A stretch of DNA of 64,000 nucleotides from Rhizobiaceae bacterium MnEN-MB40S (GTDB lineage: Bacteria; Pseudomonadota; Alphaproteobacteria; Rhizobiales; Rhizobiaceae), in contig BRLC01000019.1 of assembly GCA_024343425.1 (NCBI GenBank), positions 90,646 to 154,645 on the forward strand. The letters run 5' to 3'. Positions 59,082 to 64,000 of the stretch are shown in pieces. The position numbers and the translations under genes are program-made. The notes under the pieces were generated by a model. It was not told where the DNA came from. It did not search any database and saw only the letters and a list, made by a program, of their open reading frames with translations. Numbering within the stretch: the first letter of the stretch is position 1; every line of letters begins with the position of its first letter.

Positions 59082-60263
59082 ATGAAATTTACTTTTGCCG
59101 ATTGCGTGCTCGACGCCGAAAGCTACAGCCTCGCACGCAACGGCCAGCCGGTCGCCGTCGAACCCCAGGTCTTCGATCTCCTGCTGCTGCTTGCGCGCAA
59201 CGCCGGACGCCTGGTGACAAAGGATCAAATCGTCGAGGAGATCTGGAACGGACGCATTGTCTCCGAAGCAACGATCAGCGCGCGCGTCAACGCCGCGCGA
59301 ACGGCCGTCGGCGACAACGGAAAGGACCAGAAGGTCATCCGCACCGTAACCCGTCGCGGCCTGGAACTGATCGTCCCCGTGACAACCGACGCCGAAGAAC
59401 GACCAGCTCCGCCTTCGAAAGCACCGCAAACATTCCGCTTCACCCGATCATCTGATGGGACGCGCATCGCCTATGCGGCATCCGGATCCGGTCCGCCTGT
59501 CATGCGGGCGGGCCATTTCCTGACGCATCTGGAGAAAGACTGGCGCAGCCCGGTATGGCGTCCCTATCTCGAGGCGCTCGGCGCCGGCCACACGCTCATC
59601 CGCTATGACCAGCGCGGCACCGGACTTTCGGACGCCAGGCTTACCAATATCTCTGTTGAGTCCTATGCGTCGGATCTGCTCGCGGTCGCGGACGCCGCAG
59701 GGCTGGAGAAGTTCCCGATTGTCGCATCCTCACAAGGCGCGCCGGTGGCGATCAGGGTTGCGGCGACGCATCCAGACCGCGTCAGCCGACTGGTGCTCTA
59801 TGGCGGTTTCGCGCAAGGCCGGGCGCACCGCGATCCCGATTTCGGCGAGGCTGAAACCGATGCGCTTCTGACCATGATCCGTAACGGTTGGGGCAATCCC
59901 AAAAGCGCTTTCATGACCGCTTTCACCACCCTGTTCTGCCCAAGCGCCTCACGCGCCGAACTGGACAATCTCGTGGAAATCCAGCTCGCCTCCACCTCCC
60001 CGGAAAATGCGGCGCGCATCCGCGCTGGGATTGACCATATCGACGTCTCGAGCGATCTGGAAAAGGTGCGCGCGCCAACGCTCGTGATACACGCCAGCAA
60101 TGATTCGGTTCATCCGGTCTCGCAGGGACGCCTGGTGGCTGCGACGATCGAAGGCGCCGAATTCCTTCAGGTCGAAAGCGACAACCACATCTATTTGCCA
60201 TCCGATCCGGCATGGAAAACGATCGTCGACGCACAATTGGAATTTCTGATCAGGGGCGACTGA
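59082..60263 (+). CDS. winged-helix (OmpR/CadC-type) regulator fused to an alpha/beta hydrolase
   Basis: I use the ATG at 59082 (393 residues); a TTG four codons earlier is also possible. Residues ~1-95 form a Trans_reg_C winged helix ([36 protein letters not shown], then [17 protein letters not shown] and [11 protein letters not shown]). After a linker, ~113-393 is an alpha/beta hydrolase: [11 protein letters not shown], nucleophile Ser in ASSQGAPVA, acid Asp in HASNDSVHP and His in ESDNHIYLP. There is no membrane helix, so it differs from CadC. The hydrolase part may sense or hydrolyse an effector and switch the DNA-binding part. The target is unknown. Confidence 0.9.
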   Translation: MKFTFADCVLDAESYSLARNGQPVAVEPQVFDLLLLLARNAGRLVTKDQIVEEIWNGRIVSEATISARVNAARTAVGDNGKDQKVIRTVTRRGLELIVPVTTDAEERPAPPSKAPQTFRFTRSSDGTRIAYAASGSGPPVMRAGHFLTHLEKDWRSPVWRPYLEALGAGHTLIRYDQRGTGLSDARLTNISVESYASDLLAVADAAGLEKFPIVASSQGAPVAIRVAATHPDRVSRLVLYGGFAQGRAHRDPDFGEAETDALLTMIRNGWGNPKSAFMTAFTTLFCPSASRAELDNLVEIQLASTSPENAARIRAGIDHIDVSSDLEKVRAPTLVIHASNDSVHPVSQGRLVAATIEGAEFLQVESDNHIYLPSDPAWKTIVDAQLEFLIRGD

Positions 60264-60355
60264 CCCTGCCCGTTGGCTTCTGCATCGCGGGACACTACAT
60301 AGAAAATGACGCCGGTTGCCCGTCCCTCCAATTTTCATCCTGTCAGAGTAGTTTC

Positions 60356-61351
60356 ATGATCCCCTATTCCATTCTCGACCTCGCCCCCGTGCCCGAAGGC
60401 TCGAGCGTCGAAGACGCGTTGCGCAACAGCATTGATCTCGCGCGCCACGCCGAGAAACTCGGGTACAACCGCTATTGGCTCGCCGAGCACCACAACATGC
60501 CGGGCATCGCCAGCGCCGCCACCTCCGTGCTGATCGGCCAGATCGCCGGCGCCACGACCTCGATGCGCGTCGGCTCCGGAGGCGTGATGCTGCCCAATCA
60601 TGCGCCGCTCGTCATTGCCGAGCAATTCGGCACGTTGGCGACGCTCTTTCCGGGGCGGATCGATCTCGGCCTTGGCCGCGCGCCGGGCACCGACATGCCG
60701 ACGGCGCGGGCCCTGCGACGCAACCTCGACGGCGGAGACAACTTTCCGCAGGATGTGGTCGAACTGATGGCGTATTTCTCCGACGAGGCGCAGAACTTTT
60801 CGGTAAGGGCGATCCCGGGCGCAGGAACGCGCGTTCCCATATGGATTCTGGGGTCGAGCACCTATGGCGCGCAACTGGCCGCTCATCTGGGGCTGCCCTA
60901 TTCCTTTGCCTCGCATTTCGCCCCGGCGGCGCTGGATGTCGCGCTGGAGATCTATCGCGATGCCTTCAAACCCTCCGAACAGCTTGAGAAACCCTATTTC
61001 ATGCTGGCCATGAACGTCTTCGCCGCCGATACCGACGAGGAAGGCCAGTTCCTTCATTCCACCATGTTGCAGGCCTTCGCCAATCTGCGCAGCGGCCGTC
61101 CGGGCAAGCTGCCAAGACCGGCCAAGGACCTGCATGAGCGTTACGACCGGACGATCCTGGAATCCGCCAGTCAGGCGCTTTCCTTCTCGGCCGTCGGTTC
61201 GGCTGCGACCGTGCGCGACCGGATCCGGTCCGTGATCGATCGATACCGGCCGGACGAAATCATCTTTACCGGACAGATTCATGACCACGCAGCGCGGCTC
61301 AAATCCTTTGAGATGGCGGCCGGCGTTATGGCGGCCCTGGAGCCGGCCTGA
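60356..61351 (+). CDS. luciferase-like monooxygenase (LLM class, MsnO8-like)
   Basis: The ATG at 60356 gives 331 residues starting at the family's opening strand ([16 protein letters not shown]). The bacterial-luciferase fold is shown by [63 protein letters not shown] and [28 protein letters not shown], the latter a hallmark of the MsnO8 subgroup. Such FMNH2-dependent enzymes oxidise diverse small substrates. The start lacks a strong RBS. It follows the regulator-hydrolase gene by 92 bases and may be its neighbour in regulation. Confidence 0.9.
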   Translation: MIPYSILDLAPVPEGSSVEDALRNSIDLARHAEKLGYNRYWLAEHHNMPGIASAATSVLIGQIAGATTSMRVGSGGVMLPNHAPLVIAEQFGTLATLFPGRIDLGLGRAPGTDMPTARALRRNLDGGDNFPQDVVELMAYFSDEAQNFSVRAIPGAGTRVPIWILGSSTYGAQLAAHLGLPYSFASHFAPAALDVALEIYRDAFKPSEQLEKPYFMLAMNVFAADTDEEGQFLHSTMLQAFANLRSGRPGKLPRPAKDLHERYDRTILESASQALSFSAVGSAATVRDRIRSVIDRYRPDEIIFTGQIHDHAARLKSFEMAAGVMAALEPA

Positions 61352-61399
61352 CATCTAAATCGAAGTCGCAAGGATCACGAAACGTAGGACAGGGGCGAG

Positions 61400-62164
61400 A
61401 TGTTCGATTTTGCAAACAAGGTGGTGCTGATTACCGGCGCGGCGCAGGGTTTCGGCAGGGTGCTGGCGGACGCCTTCGCGGAACACGGCGCGAAACTGGC
61501 GCTGTGCGACATCAATGACGCGGGCGGCGAAGAAACCCTCGCCGCAATCAAAGGCAGGGGAGCGGAAGGCTTCTACATGCACGCCGACGTGTCCCGGGAA
61601 GCCGAAGTGGAGGCGTTTGTCGCGGAGACCGTGGCGCGCTTCGGAAGGCTCGACATTGCGATCAACAACGCGGCGAAGGAAATTGCGGGGCCGACGCTCG
61701 ATTTGCCGTCGGAGGATTTCGACACGCTCATCGACACCAATCTGAAGGGGACCTATTACGGCATGAAGCACCAGGTCGCGCAGATGCGGAAGAATGGCGG
61801 CGGCTCGATCGTCAATCAGGCATCGATCACCAGCAGCATGACCGGCGTCGCCGACAACGGGCTCTACGGCGCAACCAAGGGCGGAGTCATCGGGCTGACG
61901 AAGTCCGCCGCCCTTCAGGTCGCGGCCGAAAACATCTCGATCAACGCCATCGCGACCTGCGCCTTCGACATTCCGAACGACGTGTTCATGCGCTGGGTCG
62001 AGGATCATCACGCAACGCGCGAGGAAGCCGCCGAATGGGTTCCGATCAAGCGCCTTGGCCGACCGGAAGAGATCGCCGCGGCGACGCTTTATCTGGCGTC
62101 CGACGAGGCGCGTTTCGTGGTGGGCCACGTGCTCACCGTCGATGGCGGATTTACCGCCCAATAG
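61400..62164 (+). CDS. SDR-family oxidoreductase
   Basis: The 254-residue classical SDR has the cofactor motif TGAAQGFGRVLA (residues ~11-22), acidic DIN after the second strand indicating NAD preference, NNAA at ~88, catalytic Ser in QASITSS, Tyr/Lys in YGATKGG, and C-terminal GGFTAQ. It converts an alcohol to a ketone or the reverse. A serine hydrolase gene starts 10 bases downstream, so they may be co-transcribed. Confidence 0.93.
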   Translation: MFDFANKVVLITGAAQGFGRVLADAFAEHGAKLALCDINDAGGEETLAAIKGRGAEGFYMHADVSREAEVEAFVAETVARFGRLDIAINNAAKEIAGPTLDLPSEDFDTLIDTNLKGTYYGMKHQVAQMRKNGGGSIVNQASITSSMTGVADNGLYGATKGGVIGLTKSAALQVAAENISINAIATCAFDIPNDVFMRWVEDHHATREEAAEWVPIKRLGRPEEIAAATLYLASDEARFVVGHVLTVDGGFTAQ

Positions 62165-62173
62165 GCAAAGTGA

Positions 62174-63181
62174 ATGTTGAGGATGAACAGGCGTAATTTC
62201 TCAAAGCTTGCCGTAACCGGGCTCACGGCGCCGTTTCTCGTTCTGCGCGCGTCTCCCGCCTGGACACAGGAGCAGGGTATCAAAGAGGCTGCGCGTTCCT
62301 TCGATCGGCTGCGCTCGCTGATCGTGCAGCATGGCGACGAGGTGGTGTTTTCCAAAGCGTTGCGTGGTCCGCCGCTCGACCGGCCGGCGAATATCAAGTC
62401 CTGTTCGAAAAGCATCGTTTCGCTGTTGCTTGGTACCGCTATCGATCGTGGGGAGGCCTCAAGCGTCGACGCACGTCTTGCTACAGTCGCCCCGACCATC
62501 ATCCCTTCCGACGCCACACCGGGCGTCGAGGACATTACGCTTGAAGACCTGGTCACGATGAGGGCGGGCCTGGCGGCGACCTCCGGCCCCGAATACGGCG
62601 CCTGGATCAGTTCGGACGACTGGATCGGCTACGCCCTGCGGCGACCGATGGACGGGCACCCCGGCGGCCGCATGATCTATTCGACGGGCTCGACGCATGT
62701 TCTGGGCGCGGCGCTGACGGTCGCGACGGGCGAGGACCTGCTGACACTGGCCCGCACGCGTCTCGGCGCGCCTCTGGACATCGAAATCCCGCCCTGGACC
62801 CGGGATCCGAAAGGGTTTTATCTCGGCGGCAATGAAATGGCGCTTTCGCCTCAGGCGATGCTGAAAATCGCAATCATGATGCGCGATGGCGGACGCTTCG
62901 AAGGCGAGCAGATTGTCCCGAAAAGCTGGATCGACGCCTCGACGCAAGCGCGCACCCGTTCGCCATGGTCGGGGATGGACTACGGCTACGGATGGTTTCT
63001 GACAGAAACGGGTTTCATCGTCGCGCGCGGTTACGGAGGCCAGATCATTGCCGCCAACCCCTCGCACAAGCTGGCCGTCGCCCTCACCTCCGATCCCGAT
63101 CGTCCGGCGCGCTCGGCCGGCTATTTCGGCGAGCTGATGCAATTTCTCGATGGCCCGATCCTGCAGGTTGCGCAGAGATAA
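62174..63181 (+). CDS. beta-lactamase-family serine hydrolase with Tat signal
   Basis: The 335-residue product starts with a twin-arginine-type leader (MNRRNFSKLAVTGLTAPFLVL), cleaved near ASPAWT. The catalytic Ser-x-x-Lys is in KSCSKSIVSLLLG. The second motif reads YSTGSTHVLGAAL rather than a YxN, and the late motif is GYGGQ. These deviations are common in esterase-like class C relatives (EstB, DD-peptidase-like). A start at 62183 (second Met) is equally possible. It acts in the periplasm. Substrate unknown. Confidence 0.88.
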   Translation: MLRMNRRNFSKLAVTGLTAPFLVLRASPAWTQEQGIKEAARSFDRLRSLIVQHGDEVVFSKALRGPPLDRPANIKSCSKSIVSLLLGTAIDRGEASSVDARLATVAPTIIPSDATPGVEDITLEDLVTMRAGLAATSGPEYGAWISSDDWIGYALRRPMDGHPGGRMIYSTGSTHVLGAALTVATGEDLLTLARTRLGAPLDIEIPPWTRDPKGFYLGGNEMALSPQAMLKIAIMMRDGGRFEGEQIVPKSWIDASTQARTRSPWSGMDYGYGWFLTETGFIVARGYGGQIIAANPSHKLAVALTSDPDRPARSAGYFGELMQFLDGPILQVAQR

Positions 63182-63328
63182 CGCGGAAATACTGCGCCAT
63201 CGAACGGCTCGGCGCCGGTGCAGGCAGTAGTTTTTACTGCGGATATTGTTTTTTATTGCGATATTTCAAAGCAACGGCAAGAAAAAGACGGTGCATTATT
63301 ATCGATTTCTGATCATGGGGAGAGGCTG

Positions 63329-63610
63329 ATGGAAGCTCTGGTTCCAATTATAACGCAGATCATCACTGGCATTATCGGCGGCCAGGCTGTTGGCGCAGCC
63401 GTGAAACAGGTTGCGATGAGCCAATTGCCGAAGATTTTGAGCGGCGCGATTGGCGGCGTCGCCGGCGGTTCGCTGCTTGGAGGCTTGATGTCAGATCCTT
63501 CCACCGCCGACGCCATGGGCGGCTTGCTTGGCGACGCTGTCGGAGGGGCTGGCGGTGGAGCCATATTGACGGCGATCGTTGGCACCGTGATGAACCAGAT
63601 GAAGAAATAG
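63329..63610 (+). CDS. small glycine-rich hydrophobic protein (93 aa)
   Basis: GGGGAGAGG before an ATG at 63329 marks the start; a longer frame upstream has none. The whole sequence is Gly/Ala-rich with repeated small-residue patterns, such as ITGIIGGQAVGAAV, SGAIGGVAGGSLLGGLMSD and GGLLGDAVGGAGGGAILTAI, like glycine-zipper membrane proteins. It has no signal peptide, charge is low, and two or three short helices could insert into membrane. No specific family is recognised; bacteriocin-like or membrane-stress proteins have similar composition, but nothing supports that further. Confidence 0.6.
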   Translation: MEALVPIITQIITGIIGGQAVGAAVKQVAMSQLPKILSGAIGGVAGGSLLGGLMSDPSTADAMGGLLGDAVGGAGGGAILTAIVGTVMNQMKK

Positions 63611-63660
63611 ACAGGCGCAGAATAAGCCACAAAATGCGTCGCTTCGTCCAGCGCAACACA

Positions 63661-63680
63661 AAAGGCCCGTAGGGGCCTTT
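63661..63680 (-). terminator. intrinsic terminator of the rRNA/tRNA transcript (bidirectional)
   Basis: AAAGGCCC (63661-63668) pairs with GGGCCTTT (63673-63680) around the loop GTAG. It lies 28 bases beyond the tRNA 3' end on the minus strand. On the plus strand it is followed by TTCTTAA, so it may also end the small glycine-rich gene transcript. Confidence 0.8.
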
Positions 63681-63706
63681 TTCTTAAGCTATTGATTTTT
63701 ATGTTT

Positions 63707-63784
<78 letters not shown>

Positions 63785-63890
63785 TCAACACGCGGTTCTG
63801 CACGATCCGTTCCGGTTGGGCCAGCGCACAAAGTGCGAAGCCCCGAAGTTCGGGCATGTGTAAAGAGAAGATTTGTTTGTTGCTATTGTC

Positions 63891-64000
63891 AGACCTGGCG
63901 ATGACCTACTCTCCCGCGTCTTGAGACGAAGTACCATTGGCGCTGGGGCGTTTCACGGCCGTGTTCGGCATGGGAACGGGTGGGGGCGCCCCGCTATAGT
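63891..64000 (-). rRNA. rrf: 5S ribosomal RNA (5' end cut by window end)
   Basis: Read on the minus strand, the end of the window carries the 5S core: CACCCGTTCCCATGCCGAAC, ACGGCCGTGAAACGCC and the 3' segment GAGAGTAGGTCATCGCCAGG ending at 63891. About ten 5' bases lie beyond base 64000, where the 23S and 16S genes are expected. Confidence 0.97.

Overview
The window reads as a chromosomal segment of a GC-rich alphaproteobacterium, most likely order Hyphomicrobiales (rhizobia-like). The signs are an initiator tRNA directly downstream of a 5S rRNA at the right end, a DUF992 exported protein, many ABC importers with catabolic neighbours, IclR/GntR/TetR/LuxR regulators, and class III cyclases of the kind expanded in rhizobia. 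No phage, integrase, transposase or CRISPR locus is visible; the species cannot be named from the sequence.

Left part (1-20.7 kb). After the end of a cytochrome P450, a hexapeptide acetyltransferase, an unrecognised protein and a zinc amidase comes a complete branched-chain-amino-acid-type ABC importer (2.66-8.19 kb), one permease of which is fused to an alpha/beta hydrolase. A LuxR-type regulator without a luxI partner is divergent to it. A 5'-truncated cyclase remnant and a degenerate array with a 35-bp period follow. From 9.96 to 20.67 kb two divergent operons flank an IclR regulator gene: on the left a FAD-linked hydroxyacid dehydrogenase, a HisC-like aminotransferase, an AhpD-like protein and a TrpXYZ-like ABC importer; on the right a quinone-oxidoreductase-like enzyme, a family III CoA-transferase and urocanate hydratase. 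Together they suggest uptake and degradation of an imidazole (histidine-like) compound by a route that is not the standard hut operon.

Middle (20.7-44.5 kb). A type I secretion ABC exporter and membrane fusion protein lie divergent to two tandem 981-residue RTX proteins, which are probably their cargo. Next come a dCMP/cytidine deaminase, several very small membrane or exported proteins, a DUF992 protein, a BON-MscS channel, a CHASE2 adenylate cyclase converging on a FecR-domain protein, then a likely aromatic or ketoacid catabolic group (HpaI-type aldolase, MFS importer, GntR regulator, flavin hydroxylase, DFR-like reductase) and a second membrane cyclase.

Right part (44.5-64 kb). A tightly packed eight-gene minus-strand operon joins a uracil-DNA-glycosylase-like protein, a GMC oxidoreductase, a NIPSNAP protein, a BMP-type nucleoside ABC importer and a nucleoside-hydrolase-like protein that lacks key calcium ligands. 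A RutR-like TetR regulator is divergent to it, and two near-identical operator-like sites lie in the gap. A MaoC protein, a TetR-controlled EmrAB-like efflux pair with clear palindromic operators, a winged-helix/alpha-beta-hydrolase fusion, a luciferase-like monooxygenase, an SDR, a serine hydrolase and a small glycine-rich protein follow. The window ends in the distal part of an rRNA operon (tRNA-fMet, 5S) read on the minus strand.
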